Assembly: GCF_018408575.1 (NCBI RefSeq)
Contig: NZ_AP023418.1
Coordinates: forward strand, 62,001 to 126,000
Length of the DNA stretch: 64,000 nt
From: Vescimonas coprocola
GTDB taxonomy: Bacteria > Bacillota > Clostridia > Oscillospirales > Oscillospiraceae
Direction of reading: 5' to 3'
The first letter of the stretch is position 1. The number at the start of each line of letters is the position of its first letter. The notes beneath the pieces were generated by a model. It did no database searches. It had not been told where the DNA came from and saw nothing but the letters and a program-made list of their open reading frames with translations. A program made the position numbers and the translations under genes. Positions 1 to 9,100 of this stretch are shown here, one piece after another.

Positions 1-85
1 AGGAACAGGAACCGGCGGCCCGCTCCGGGGGCCGGACGGTATCACCCGCCGCCGTGGCGGCCTCCGCCGGGAAGGGAGGGCCTGT

Positions 86-352
86 ATGTCCGGTATAGAG
101 ATCGGCGCACTGTGCGTGGTGGGGGCGTTTTTACTGTTCGCCGCCGTGCGTCTGTTCCGGGGGCCGGTGAAGCTGGCCCTGCGGGTGCTGGTGAACTCGG
201 CGCTGGGCTTCGGGGCGGTGTGGCTGCTGAACCTCACCGCCGCCGTCACCGGCATCCGGCTGGGACTTAACGTGTTCAACGCCCTCTTCATCGGGGTGCT
301 GGGTGTTCCCGGCTTCGGCCTGCTGTTGCTGCTGCAATGGGTGCTGGCGTGA
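86..352 (+). CDS. bofA: BofA-family pro-sigma-K processing inhibitor-like membrane protein
   Basis: This is an 88-residue, almost entirely hydrophobic protein with about three membrane-spanning stretches and the glycine/asparagine-rich tail typical of BofA (GIRLGLNVFNALFIGVLGVPG near residues 56-76). In Bacillus, BofA sits in the outer forespore membrane and holds the SpoIVFB protease inactive until sigma-K is needed. A GGGAGG ribosome site lies about 5 bases before the ATG. The length matches the family. Many clostridia keep BofA without the full sigma-K checkpoint, so the exact role is inferred. The first 85 bases of the window hold only GC-rich sequence that can fold. Confidence 0.85.
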   Translation: MSGIEIGALCVVGAFLLFAAVRLFRGPVKLALRVLVNSALGFGAVWLLNLTAAVTGIRLGLNVFNALFIGVLGVPGFGLLLLLQWVLA

Positions 353-405
353 CAAAACGACAGGATATTACATATTATCTGCAAGATAGAAATGGAAATC
401 GCCGG

Positions 406-1131
406 TCAGCGCTCCTGCTGCTCCAGATTCCAGCCATAGAGAGGGTAGCGCTGGAGACTGCCGAAAAGCTTCTGCTTGATGTCGGGATAGCGCCCCTCCA
501 GCTGATGGATCAGATCCTTCACCTCCTGTCGGCGGGTGGAGCCGTTGGCAGGACAGGGGTTGTGGACCACCGGCAGGCGGAGCCGCTCCACCGTGCGGCG
601 GATGTCATCCTCCCGGCAGTACAGCAGTGGGCGGATCTGGGTGATGCCCGTGCGGTCCAGATACGTCACCGGCTGGAAGCAGCCGATGCGCCCCTCAAAC
701 AGCAGATTCATCAGCAGCGTTTCGATGGCATCGTCGTAGTGATGACCCAGTGCGATCTTGTGGATCCCCCGCTCCGTCAGCGCTGTGTTCAGGCTGCCCC
801 GCCGCAGCTTGGCGCAGAGGGAGCAGGGGTTCTTTTCTTTGCGCTCTTCAAACACGATCTGGTATACCGGCACATGGATGCGGGTGTAAGGGACCTCCAG
901 CTCCCGGCACAGCTCCGCCACGGCGTCAAAGCTCATGCCCGGCGTGCCGGTCTCCAGCGTGATGGCCTCCACCTGAAAGGGGAGGGGGTAGAAGTCCCGC
1001 AGCCGGGCCAGAGCCGTCAGGGTCAGCAGGCTGTCCTTGCCGCCGGAGACGCCCACGGCCACCTTGTCCCCGGCCTCGATCATGTGATAGTCCTCCACGC
1101 AGCGGCGGACCTGTCCTAAAATATGCTGCAT
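406..1131 (-). CDS. TtcA-like tRNA 2-thiocytidine biosynthesis PP-loop ATPase
   Basis: This 241-residue protein has the PP-loop SGGKDS at residues 29-34, which adenylates the tRNA base. It has a CxxC pair (NPCSLC, C103 and C106) and a later lone cysteine (HNPCPANG, about residue 192). That matches the three cysteines that hold the iron-sulfur cluster in TtcA, which thiolates cytidine 32 of tRNA. The length fits a TtcA/YdaO-type protein and is too short for TilS. GGAGG sits 6 bases before the ATG. It is divergent from rplM. The exact tRNA target is inferred. Confidence 0.85.
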   Translation of the reverse strand: MQHILGQVRRCVEDYHMIEAGDKVAVGVSGGKDSLLTLTALARLRDFYPLPFQVEAITLETGTPGMSFDAVAELCRELEVPYTRIHVPVYQIVFEERKEKNPCSLCAKLRRGSLNTALTERGIHKIALGHHYDDAIETLLMNLLFEGRIGCFQPVTYLDRTGITQIRPLLYCREDDIRRTVERLRLPVVHNPCPANGSTRRQEVKDLIHQLEGRYPDIKQKLFGSLQRYPLYGWNLEQQER

Positions 1132-1232
1132 ATGCTGCCTCCGGGAAATGAAATTGCGTTTTTAGAAAACGGGAGATAAACAGAGAAAACAAGAGATAAT
1201 CGCAGATGTTCTAATGGTAAATTAAAACGCTG

Positions 1233-1261
1233 TTGACATTTTTGCGGGGGTGTGCTATAAA
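1233..1261 (+). promoter_or_regulatory. Sigma-A-type promoter of rplM-rpsI
   Basis: TTGACA at 1233-1238 and TATAAA at 1256-1261 are separated by exactly 17 bases, about 95 bases before the rplM start. Confidence 0.85.
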
Positions 1262-1264
1262 TAT

Positions 1265-1340
1265 CCTTGCGCTGTTTGCGTGTTTTCTCTCCCCATGATA
1301 GCAAGGGAGCACGGAAAAGTAAAGCAATACATTATATAAA
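1265..1340 (+). promoter_or_regulatory. Possible ribosomal protein L13 leader
   Basis: The untranslated leader before rplM contains a stem CCTTGC (1265-1270) with GCAAGG (1301-1306). Firmicutes rplM messages often begin with an autoregulatory L13 leader. Only the position and this short stem support the call; the consensus was not checked. Confidence 0.35.
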
Positions 1341-1355
1341 TTGGAGGAAATCACC

Positions 1356-1781
1356 ATGTCCACTTATATGGAAAAAAAGGGCAATGTTGTCCGCAAGTGG
1401 TACGTCGTGGATGCCGCCGGTAAGCCCCTGGGCAAGACCGCCGTCATCGTCGCTGACCTGCTGCGTGGTAAGGGCAAGCCCACCTACACTCCCCATGCCG
1501 ACTGCGGTGACAACGTCATCGTCATCAACGCCGGCAAGGCCGTCCTCACCGGCAACAAGATGGAGCAGAAGTACTACCGCACCCACTCCGGCTGGGTGGG
1601 CGGCCTGAAGGAGACCAAGTATCGCCTGCTGATGCAGGAGAAGCCTGAGGTCGCCGTGCGTGTGGCCGTGCGTGGCATGATGCCCCGCAACATCGTCACC
1701 AAGGACTCCCTGAAGCGTCTGCACATCTACGCCGGCGAGCAGCATGAGCATCAGGCTCAGAAGCCCGAGCTGGTCAAGTAA
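1356..1781 (+). CDS. rplM: 50S ribosomal protein L13
   Basis: The 141-residue product matches L13 over its whole length, with the conserved [14 protein letters not shown] beginning and the VRGMMPRN segment near residues 106-113. It binds 23S rRNA early in assembly of the large subunit. The ATG at 1356 is preceded by GGAGG at 1343-1347 with good spacing; an in-frame TTG at 1341 overlaps that site and is not the start. It forms the usual two-gene operon with rpsI, 14 bases downstream, under a strong promoter. Confidence 0.98.
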   Translation: MSTYMEKKGNVVRKWYVVDAAGKPLGKTAVIVADLLRGKGKPTYTPHADCGDNVIVINAGKAVLTGNKMEQKYYRTHSGWVGGLKETKYRLLMQEKPEVAVRVAVRGMMPRNIVTKDSLKRLHIYAGEQHEHQAQKPELVK

Positions 1782-1795
1782 GGAGGAAAAAGAGA

Positions 1796-2200
1796 ATGTA
1801 TCAGTCTAAGAATCCCTATATGTACGGCACCGGCCGTCGTAAGTCCTCCGTGGCCCGTGTGCATCTGTTCCCCAACGGCACCGGCTCCATCACCATCAAC
1901 GGCCGTGATATCGACGATTACTTCGGTCTGGAGACCCTGAAGATGGTGGTTCGCCAGCCCCTGAACACCACCGGCACTCTGGGCAAGGTGGATATCGTGG
2001 CTACCGTCGAGGGCGGCGGCGTGTCCGGTCAGGCCGGTGCTCTGCGCCATGGCATCAGCCGCGCACTGCTGCTGGTAAATCCCGAGTACCGTGCCGCCCT
2101 AAAGAAGGCAGGCTTCCTGACCCGTGATCCTCGTATGAAGGAGCGTAAGAAGTACGGCCTCAAAGCCGCTCGTCGCGCTCCGCAGTTCAGCAAGCGCTGA
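1796..2200 (+). CDS. rpsI: 30S ribosomal protein S9
   Basis: The 134-residue product carries the S9 signatures: [12 protein letters not shown] near residues 11-22, [15 protein letters not shown] near 73-87, and the basic tail ending in SKR, which reaches the P-site tRNA in the 30S subunit. AGGAGG lies just before the ATG. It is co-transcribed with rplM, and a strong hairpin terminator follows. Confidence 0.98.
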   Translation: MYQSKNPYMYGTGRRKSSVARVHLFPNGTGSITINGRDIDDYFGLETLKMVVRQPLNTTGTLGKVDIVATVEGGGVSGQAGALRHGISRALLLVNPEYRAALKKAGFLTRDPRMKERKKYGLKAARRAPQFSKR

Positions 2201-2281
2201 GCTTACGAAGAGACTGCTTCCAAAGCCTTGGAGCGTCAAGGCTGCATAGGACAGGCAGCAAGCCTGCCTCCCATTGGAACA

Positions 2282-2315
2282 AAAAACGGCGTGACCGCAA
2301 GGTCACGCCGTTTTT
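2282..2315. terminator. Bidirectional intrinsic terminator between rpsI and the convergent membrane-protein gene
   Basis: The stem AAAAACGGCGTGACC / GGTCACGCCGTTTTT has a GCAA loop. The A and T runs give U-tracts on both strands, so it can end rpsI and the minus-strand gene that stops at 2328. Confidence 0.9.
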
Positions 2316-2327
2316 CTGTGTTCTGCT

Positions 2328-4073
2328 TTACGCCGCCGGGACGGCCTTGGCCACGCTGTAAGCCTGCAGGATGCTGCCCTCGCCCTCGGCATACTTCACC
2401 GTCACCGTGTCGCCCACGTTGAGGATCACGGCCTCCGGAGCCTCGGCGGCGGAGATGGTGTAGTACACCGTGCCGTCGGAGAGCTGGAGGTAGTACCAGG
2501 TGTTGCCGTCCATAACGGCGCTGCGGAGGTCAGCGATGACGCCGGTGACCTCCCCCTGATCCGAAGCGGAGGGCTCCGTATCCGCCGGGTCAATGAGGTT
2601 ATACCGGGCCAGCATCTGGCGATAGTTGCTCTCGCATTCCGCCACGCTGCCGCCGGTGGCCACGATCTGGTACTGACTGACGTTGACCATGGCGTACATC
2701 TTCACCAGACCGGCGGCGTCCTTCAGCGCCATGAAGTAGCTGGGCTGATCTGCGATGTTCAGCAGCAGAGGGAAGGTGGCGGTGTAGTTCATCTGCTGCA
2801 CCTGCCCCCGTGCCGAATCCATGGCGGAGTACTCCTCGGCGCCGGCCACGGAGTAAAAACGTGTCTCCTTGGTGCGCTGGTTGGAGAGGATGAAGCCGAT
2901 GTTGGACTGATCCGACACCACCGACGTGATGCCGGTGTACATATACACGTCGTCTCCGATGGCGATGTAGTTATAGCCATCGGTGGTGACGGTGACATCC
3001 CGCTGGCCGAACAGGGAGTTGATGAAGCCGTGGATATAGGTACCGTGGTAGTCGTACTGCTGGACGATGAGATCCGCCGTGTAGACGTGATCCACCCAGT
3101 CCGGCACATCCTTGGCGTCATAGTACTGATGCTCACCGGTGACGGCGTTCACCAGCACGGCCCCGTCGATGTCCGTGCCGCCAAAGAGTCCGATGGTTTT
3201 CCGGATCCGGGGGCAGACCCAATAGGGATTGCCGCCCTCGTCGATCTCGAAGGCCGGCTTGTCAAAGATATAGGTGGGGTAGTGGAACTGCAGATAGCGA
3301 TAGAGGTTGCGGCCGAAGTGCTCGGCGGTGGTGTAGCGGATGCCCTGCTCCAGACGCACCACCTCCACATTCTGGGTCACCATGTCGATAATGAGATAGG
3401 CGGGCAGACCCTCAGAGCGGTTGTTGAACCACTTGATCCAGTCCCCGTACCGCAGGGGCGTCACCCGCACCGGGCGGCCCTTGTAGTTGATTTGAGTGTA
3501 CTCCTCCGCCACCTCAAACTGGGACACCATGTCCGACAGCTCACCCAGCTTGCGGTTGCCCAGCTTCTCGGCGGAGTCCTTGTCCAGCATGGGGATCTGG
3601 TCATAGCTGATCTCCTCCACCTCGGTGGCGAAGTCACCGGTCTCCACCGTCAGCAGATCCCGGTAGGACCCGGCCCGGATCACCTGCCAGCCCACGATAC
3701 CGCCCACGATGGCCACGGCCACCAGCGCCACGGCTATTATCATGGGGATGCGGCACTGCTTCTTCACGAAGCCAAAGTAGCCCTTGGCCCCGCTGCCCTG
3801 AAACCCGGAGGTCAGCACGGCGCAGCCGCAGTACACAGCGCAGCACAGCAGCATGAAGAAATAGAACTCCTCCGCCTGCAAATTGATGGGCGGCAGCACC
3901 ACATAGAAGTACACCGCCGCAAAGATCAGCGTCACCGCCAGATTGATGAGGGTGCGGCTCAGGGGCGTGCCGATGGCCTTGTGCTCCTTTTTGGGCCGTG
4001 GAGGCCGCTTCCCAAAGGGACTCTGCCTGCCGCCGAAGCCCTGAAAATTGGGGTCGTTCCAGTTGGTGTTCAT
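2328..4073 (-). CDS. Membrane-anchored protein with large extracytoplasmic domain, function unknown
   Basis: The 581-residue product starts with a hydrophilic, proline- and basic-rich stretch. Three hydrophobic segments follow at about residues 42-62, 70-88 and 108-132. The remaining roughly 450 residues are soluble and rich in aromatic residues and beta-type sequence, so they are probably outside the cell. No catalytic motif is recognised. AAAGGAG stands before the ATG. The gene is single, convergent with rpsI and shares its terminator. I do not recognise a named family; a surface-anchored or envelope-sensing role is only a guess. Confidence 0.7.
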   Translation of the reverse strand: MNTNWNDPNFQGFGGRQSPFGKRPPRPKKEHKAIGTPLSRTLINLAVTLIFAAVYFYVVLPPINLQAEEFYFFMLLCCAVYCGCAVLTSGFQGSGAKGYFGFVKKQCRIPMIIAVALVAVAIVGGIVGWQVIRAGSYRDLLTVETGDFATEVEEISYDQIPMLDKDSAEKLGNRKLGELSDMVSQFEVAEEYTQINYKGRPVRVTPLRYGDWIKWFNNRSEGLPAYLIIDMVTQNVEVVRLEQGIRYTTAEHFGRNLYRYLQFHYPTYIFDKPAFEIDEGGNPYWVCPRIRKTIGLFGGTDIDGAVLVNAVTGEHQYYDAKDVPDWVDHVYTADLIVQQYDYHGTYIHGFINSLFGQRDVTVTTDGYNYIAIGDDVYMYTGITSVVSDQSNIGFILSNQRTKETRFYSVAGAEEYSAMDSARGQVQQMNYTATFPLLLNIADQPSYFMALKDAAGLVKMYAMVNVSQYQIVATGGSVAECESNYRQMLARYNLIDPADTEPSASDQGEVTGVIADLRSAVMDGNTWYYLQLSDGTVYYTISAAEAPEAVILNVGDTVTVKYAEGEGSILQAYSVAKAVPAA

Positions 4074-4169
4074 AAATGCTCCTTTCGGGAAACAGGCTGC
4101 GGCCGGTCTCCTCTGTCATATTCTGCAACTACTTGTAATATTATAAGAAAAGTATACGAATCGTATTCA

Positions 4170-5399
4170 TCAAACCACCTGAAACAGATAGAATTTCAGG
4201 TAATTGGTCTCCTCCACGCCCCACAGAATGGGGTGGTCGCAGCACTGCTGCCGGGCCTCGATCTGCCGCAACTGCACCCCGGCATCCTTGGCCGCCGAGC
4301 GCAGCATCTTCAAAAACAGCTCCTCCGTGGCGAAGTGGCTGCAAGAGCAGGTGGCCAGATAGCCGCCCCGTGGCAGCAGCCGCATGGCCCGGTAGTTGAT
4401 CTCCTTATAGCCGGTCATGGCCCGCTGGGTGGTCTTGCGGCTCTTGGTGAAGGCCGGGGGATCCAGAATGATGAAGTCGTACCGCTTGGGCTGCTGCTCC
4501 AGCTGGGGCAGCAGGTCGAACACATTGGCCGCCACGCACTCCATCACGTCGGAAAGTCCGTTGCGCCGTGCGTTTTCTCTGGCACACGCCACGGCGAACT
4601 CCGACACGTCCACCGCCGTGACGTGCTTGGCTCCGCCCCGTGCAGCGTTCAGGGCAAAAGAGCCGGTGTGGGTGAAGCAGTCCAGCACCGTCCGGCCACG
4701 GGCCAGCTTGGCCACCGCCTGCCGGTTGTACTTCTGATCCAGAAAGAAGCCGGTTTTTTGCCCGTTTTCAAAGTCCACGGTGTAGCGGATGCCGTTTTCC
4801 TCAATATCCACCGCTGTAAAGTCCGGAGCCTTTTCACCGCCCACAGGATGCCACCCCTTGCCCTGTTCCATGCCCTCCAGACCACGGATGGCCACGTCGT
4901 TGCGCTCATATACACCCACCACGTCCTGTCCGTCGGAGCGCAGCACCTCCAGCAGCAGGGAGAACAGCTCCTCCTTGATGAGTTCCATGCCCAGACACAG
5001 CACCTGCGCCACCAGCACGCTCTCGAACCGGTCCACCGTCAGACCGGGGAAGCCGTCGGCCTCTCCGAAGATCACCCGGCAGCAGCGGCTGTCCTCCGGC
5101 CCCATGACGGTCTTGCGATAGTCCCATGCGTACTGGATGCGCCGCCGCCAGAAGGCCCGGTCGAACCGGTCGTTGGGGTTCCGGGACAGCACCCGTACCC
5201 GGATGCGGGAGCGGCTGTTGAAAAAGCCGCAGCCCAGCCAACTGCCCCGGCGGCTGATGACGTCCACCAGCTGTCCGTCGGACACGGGGCCGCTGAGTCC
5301 CGTGACCTCCCCCTCATAGACCCAGGGGTGTCCGCCCACCAGAGCGGCCTCCCCCTTGGGGGTGATGGTGATCTGCGGATAGGGACGCTGGGCTTTCAT
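4170..5399 (-). CDS. RlmI-like class I rRNA (cytosine-C5) methyltransferase
   Basis: The 409-residue protein has an N-terminal PUA-type RNA-binding domain (GGHPWVYEGEVTG near the start), a central beta-rich region and a C-terminal Rossmann methyltransferase. The S-adenosylmethionine loop is VLDCFTHTGSFAL, and LDPPAFTKS and CSCSH are the catalytic motifs of the RlmI/RlmK group, whose cysteine carries out C5 methylation of 23S rRNA. The chosen ATG at 5399 has AGGTGG five bases upstream; an in-frame GTG at 5408 overlaps that site. It is separate from its neighbours. The precise target base is inferred from the family. Confidence 0.88.
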   Translation of the reverse strand: MKAQRPYPQITITPKGEAALVGGHPWVYEGEVTGLSGPVSDGQLVDVISRRGSWLGCGFFNSRSRIRVRVLSRNPNDRFDRAFWRRRIQYAWDYRKTVMGPEDSRCCRVIFGEADGFPGLTVDRFESVLVAQVLCLGMELIKEELFSLLLEVLRSDGQDVVGVYERNDVAIRGLEGMEQGKGWHPVGGEKAPDFTAVDIEENGIRYTVDFENGQKTGFFLDQKYNRQAVAKLARGRTVLDCFTHTGSFALNAARGGAKHVTAVDVSEFAVACARENARRNGLSDVMECVAANVFDLLPQLEQQPKRYDFIILDPPAFTKSRKTTQRAMTGYKEINYRAMRLLPRGGYLATCSCSHFATEELFLKMLRSAAKDAGVQLRQIEARQQCCDHPILWGVEETNYLKFYLFQVV

Positions 5400-5554
5400 A
5401 GCGGCCACCTGCTTTCTGTCAAGGTTTCTTCATTATATCACAGCTTTCTGCCTCCGTAAACACCGCCGTCCACGGAAAAATCCGCCGGACTCCATTTCCC
5501 GACAGCTTTTCCCGCCGCCGGTGACTACAATAGGGGAAAAAGGAGGGCTTGTCC

Positions 5555-7564
5555 ATGAAGTTTCACCTCCCGCCGCCCGGCAGACGGCTCCGCCGCATCC
5601 TGACGCTGCTGGGGCAGGCGGCGCTCTGCTGCGTCCTCACCGCTGCCCGGCTGGGAGGACTGTACGCCCCCTTCAGTCTGGCGGCGGCCGCCGCCGCAGG
5701 GCCGGGCCTGCCGGGTCTGCTTTCCCTGTTGGGTGTTACCGGCGGAGCGCTGCTGTTTCTGGATTTTCAACCGGGGCTGCGCCATGCCGCCGCTGCCGTG
5801 CTGCTTTTCGCCGCCCAGACGGCCTTCTGTGATACGAAGCTCTACCGCCGCCCCGCCTTCCGGCCCCTGACGGCGGCCCTCTCCCAGCTGCTGATCCAGT
5901 CGGTGTACCTGCTGTACCGCCCCCTGAGCCAGTGGGTACTGTGTCTGACGGCCTCTGCGCTGCTGGCAGCTGCCACGGCGCTGCTGACCGCCCACGGCAC
6001 GACCCTCCGGCAAAAGGGACTGCTGTACGCCGCCGCCCTGTCGCTGGCACTGGTGCCGGTGACGGTAGAGGGCCTGTTCTCCGTGGGGAAAGCCCTGCTG
6101 ATGGCGGAGCTGCTGCTCCTCTCCCGCCGTCTGCCGCCCCTGACGGCGGGATTGGCGGGGGCCTGTGCGGGCCTTGCGGCGGATCTGGTGCCGGAGACAC
6201 CGGCGCTGCTGCTGACGGTGGCCTACGGCTGCGGCGGAGCGCTGGCCGCCTTCTATGGCCGCCTGCCCCGCATCCTCCCGGCGGCGGCCTTTTCTCTGCC
6301 CATCATGGCCCTTGCGGTGCTGCTGGATGTCGGTCCTCCCCGACAGCTGCTGCTGTCATGTCTGGCGGGCGGTGCGGCCTATCTGCTGCTGCCCCGGCGC
6401 TGGCTGCCTCCCTGCGCAGAGCGTGCCGCCCGGGCGGATGCACCCGGAGAGACGGCAAAGCCCCGCCGGCTGGAGCAGTCCGCTGCGGCTCTGCGCTCCC
6501 TGTACGACAGCTTCTTCCGGGACACGGCCCCGGCCCCGCCGGAGAATCCCTCGGTGATCTTCGACCGGGCGGCGGAGCAGGTGTGCCGCTCCTGCGTCCT
6601 GTGCGCCAACTGCTGGCAGCAGAACTATAACGCCACCTACAACGCCTTCAATGATGCCTGTCCGGCGCTGCTGCGCCGTGGCACGGCCCAACCGGAGGAT
6701 TTCCCCCTGTACTTCACCGCCCGGTGCGTCCATCTGCGGGAGTTTATCGCCGCCGTCAACGAGGAACTGCGGCTTTTCCTCCTGCGCCGCCAATATCATC
6801 GCCAGCTGAGCTGCTCCCGCCGTCAGGCTCAGGAGCAGTACGCCCAGATGGGGGATCTGCTGGCGGCAGCAGCCCACGCCCCGGCGGAGGAGCCCACCGT
6901 CCCCATGGGCTATCGGGTGTCCTCGGCCCTGCGCCCCAAGGAGGGACAGCAGCTGTGCGGCGACCAGCTGGCCACGGTGGAGACCGGCGGGATGCTGTAC
7001 CTCCTGCTCTCCGACGGCATGGGCAGCGGCCCGGAGGCCCACCGGGAGGCGGCGCTGACGGTGCGGCTGCTGGAGCAGTTCCTGCGGGCGGGCATTGAAC
7101 CGGCTCCGGCCCTCAAGACCCTGAACTCGGCGCTGGCCCTGCGGGGAGAGACCGGCGGAGCCTTCACCACCATCGATCTTTTGGCTCTGCGCCGCTCCAC
7201 CGGCGAGGCCACCCTCTATAAATACGGCGCTGCGCCCTCCTATCTCAAGCACACCGCCCACGTTACCCGCTTCACCGCCCATTCCCTTCCGGCGGGGCTG
7301 CAGGCCACGGCGGAGCCGCCGGAGGTCACTCGGCTGGCCCTCCCGGCAGGCAGCTATTTTGTCATGATCTCCGACGGCATCGCCGACGAGAACAGCGACG
7401 AGTGGCTGCAAAATCTGCTGGCGGGGTGGAACGGCACCGACGTCCACGCCCTGACGGCGCTGATCCTGTCGGAATCCCGCAGCCGCAGGGGACTGGAGGA
7501 CGACTGCGCCGTGCTGGCGGTACACCTGCCCCTGCCGGGAGAAAACCGCCCCCGGCAGGTATAA
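5555..7564 (+). CDS. spoIIE: Stage II sporulation protein E (PP2C-type phosphatase)
   Basis: The 669-residue protein has about eight to ten membrane segments in roughly its first 280 residues. A central domain with the diagnostic CRSCVLCANCW cysteine cluster (near residue 345) follows, then a C-terminal PP2C/SpoIIE phosphatase domain with metal-binding LLSDGMGSGPEA and MISDGIADENSDEW. SpoIIE sits at the asymmetric septum and dephosphorylates SpoIIAA, which releases sigma-F in the forespore. It is shorter than the Bacillus protein (about 827 residues), mostly in the membrane and central parts. AGGAGG is 8 bases before the ATG at 5555; a TTG at 5549 is less suitable. Confidence 0.95.
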   Translation: MKFHLPPPGRRLRRILTLLGQAALCCVLTAARLGGLYAPFSLAAAAAAGPGLPGLLSLLGVTGGALLFLDFQPGLRHAAAAVLLFAAQTAFCDTKLYRRPAFRPLTAALSQLLIQSVYLLYRPLSQWVLCLTASALLAAATALLTAHGTTLRQKGLLYAAALSLALVPVTVEGLFSVGKALLMAELLLLSRRLPPLTAGLAGACAGLAADLVPETPALLLTVAYGCGGALAAFYGRLPRILPAAAFSLPIMALAVLLDVGPPRQLLLSCLAGGAAYLLLPRRWLPPCAERAARADAPGETAKPRRLEQSAAALRSLYDSFFRDTAPAPPENPSVIFDRAAEQVCRSCVLCANCWQQNYNATYNAFNDACPALLRRGTAQPEDFPLYFTARCVHLREFIAAVNEELRLFLLRRQYHRQLSCSRRQAQEQYAQMGDLLAAAAHAPAEEPTVPMGYRVSSALRPKEGQQLCGDQLATVETGGMLYLLLSDGMGSGPEAHREAALTVRLLEQFLRAGIEPAPALKTLNSALALRGETGGAFTTIDLLALRRSTGEATLYKYGAAPSYLKHTAHVTRFTAHSLPAGLQATAEPPEVTRLALPAGSYFVMISDGIADENSDEWLQNLLAGWNGTDVHALTALILSESRSRRGLEDDCAVLAVHLPLPGENRPRQV

Positions 7565-7626
7565 CCGCCGCCGACGCCGGAAATACTCTATCTGTCAAAC
7601 ATCACCGGACAGAGGAGGGCGTGGCC

Positions 7627-7893
7627 TTGGTAAAAGGTATTTCCAGACGGGTGATCGTGGTGGAGTCCCCCGATCCCCATATTTTCGAGCAGGCGATCTT
7701 CATTCTCAGCAACGACGCCGCAGGCGGCGGCGTCTCATCCCAGCAGGTGGTGGAGCAGGCGGTCCGCATCGCCAAGAGCTACGCCCGCACCCACGGGGCT
7801 CCGCCCCGGCGCAGACGGCTCACCACATGGATGGCGGCGCTGCTGGGCGGCGGTGTCATCGGCCTGCTGTGGCTGGTGCTGGCCCTCGTCTGA
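7627..7893 (+). CDS. Small membrane-anchored protein, unknown function
   Basis: This 88-residue protein follows spoIIE by about 60 bases on the same strand. It has a soluble N-terminal part (SRRVIVVESPDPHIFEQAIF), then a basic patch (PPRRRRLT) and one C-terminal membrane helix of about 20 residues, so it is probably a tail-anchored cytoplasmic protein. AGGAGG at 7613-7618 is 8 bases before the TTG at 7627; the GTG at 7621 is too close to it. The position behind spoIIE hints at a sporulation link, but nothing in the sequence proves it. I do not recognise the family by name. Confidence 0.7.
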   Translation: MVKGISRRVIVVESPDPHIFEQAIFILSNDAAGGGVSSQQVVEQAVRIAKSYARTHGAPPRRRRLTTWMAALLGGGVIGLLWLVLALV

Positions 7894-7938
7894 GGGACGG
7901 CGTTTTCAATGCTTTATCCATTTTTTCTCCTCACTTGG

Positions 7939-7970
7939 GGCGGACAGCTGACTGTCCGCCTCCCTTTTTT
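7939..7970 (+). terminator. Intrinsic terminator after the spoIIE-side genes
   Basis: GGCGGACAG and CTGTCCGCC form a 9-pair stem with a four-base loop, followed by TCCC and six T residues. Confidence 0.85.
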
Positions 7971-7993
7971 GCCCCGTTAGCTTGTGCCGCAGG

Positions 7994-8037
7994 TCAAAAA
8001 AATACTCCGGCGGGACACAAGGCGTGTCCCGCCGGAG
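7994..8037 (-). terminator. Intrinsic terminator of the asparaginase operon
   Basis: A 14-pair stem (CTCCGGCGGGACAC / GTGTCCCGCCGGAG) ends just past the asparaginase stop. On the minus strand it is followed by TA and a run of seven T residues. Confidence 0.88.
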
Positions 8038-8045
8038 CAAACATC

Positions 8046-9047
8046 TTATTCGTCCCCGAAGCGGAGGATATCCTGCGCCACAGGCTGGTAAAACAGCCGC
8101 TCCACCTCCGAAAATTCACGGGTCTGCCCCATGATCCACATGAGCTTGGCCACGGCGGCCTCGGTGGTCATGTCGTAGGCCTCCAGCAGCCGGAGGGTGC
8201 TCTTCAGGTGTCCCCCCACATGGTATACCGTCAGGTCGCTGCCCTCGTTGGGGACCTGCGTGGTCATGACCACGATCTTGCCCCGCTCCACCCCACGGCG
8301 TACCACGTCGTAGAGGTGTCCGCCGTCGTATTCCGGCAGGCCGCCTACGCCGAAGCTCTCGATGATGAGGCCGTCGTAGCGGTCCAGCATGAACTCCGCT
8401 AACGCATCCTCCGTGCCGGGGATCAGCTTCAGCAGCCCCACATGGGGGTCCAGGCGGTCATAAAATAGCGGCCGTGGCCGGCTCTCACAACGGATGTACT
8501 GTAACAGATGCTCGTCCTGCACCACCGCCAGATCGGGGTAATTGACGCTGGAGAAGGCCCGGAAACTCTTGGAGTAGGTCTTGCGGGCACGGGTCCCCAG
8601 AATGACCCGCCCGTTAAAGACGATCTGCACGCCGCCGCAGCCCCGGCAGGCGTAGAGAAAGGCATCGGTAAGATTGCGCTTGGAGTCGGTGCCGTCGAAC
8701 CAGATGGGCTTCTGGGCGCCGGTGAGGATGATGGGCTTGGGGCTGTCCTGTACCAGATAGCTCAGGGCTGCCGCCGTATAGGCCATGGTGTCCGTGCCGT
8801 GGCTGATGACGAAGCCGTCGTAGTCGTCGTAGTGCTCCCGGATGGCTTGGGCCGTCCCCAGCCAGTGGGTGGGATGGATGCTGGTGCTGTCCAGACTGTA
8901 CAGCTGGATGCAGTCCACATGGCACAGCTGGGCGATGCGGGGGAGATAGGCCAGCAGCTGGTGGGTGTTCAGCTCCGGTGTCAGGCCCTCCGGCGTCATC
9001 TCCGAGGCGATGGTGCCGCCGGTGCCGATCATGAGGATCTTTTTCAT
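8046..9047 (-). CDS. ansA: Type I L-asparaginase
   Basis: The 333-residue enzyme hydrolyses asparagine to aspartate and ammonia. It has the first active-site motif GTGGTIAS at residues 8-15 and the second motif SHGTDTMAYTAAAL near 84-97, with the catalytic threonines, and a conserved lysine in TGAQKPIW. There is no signal peptide, so it is cytoplasmic type I. The ATG at 9047 has AGAGGAG 8 bases upstream; the longer reading frame upstream has no family similarity. It is the last gene of a minus-strand run and is followed by a strong terminator. Confidence 0.93.
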   Translation of the reverse strand: MKKILMIGTGGTIASEMTPEGLTPELNTHQLLAYLPRIAQLCHVDCIQLYSLDSTSIHPTHWLGTAQAIREHYDDYDGFVISHGTDTMAYTAAALSYLVQDSPKPIILTGAQKPIWFDGTDSKRNLTDAFLYACRGCGGVQIVFNGRVILGTRARKTYSKSFRAFSSVNYPDLAVVQDEHLLQYIRCESRPRPLFYDRLDPHVGLLKLIPGTEDALAEFMLDRYDGLIIESFGVGGLPEYDGGHLYDVVRRGVERGKIVVMTTQVPNEGSDLTVYHVGGHLKSTLRLLEAYDMTTEAAVAKLMWIMGQTREFSEVERLFYQPVAQDILRFGDE

Positions 9048-9100
9048 AGGAATGGCTCCTCTCTCACGGCCTGCGCCGTGGGCAGTAAATGAAAAGTGCT

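Noticed and set aside
3030-5459. 809-codon open frame on the plus strand across two minus-strand genes
   Set aside because: It is antisense to the membrane protein and RlmI-like genes, is rich in His, Gln, Gly and Val as expected from the reverse of GC-rich coding sequence, and has no family motifs.
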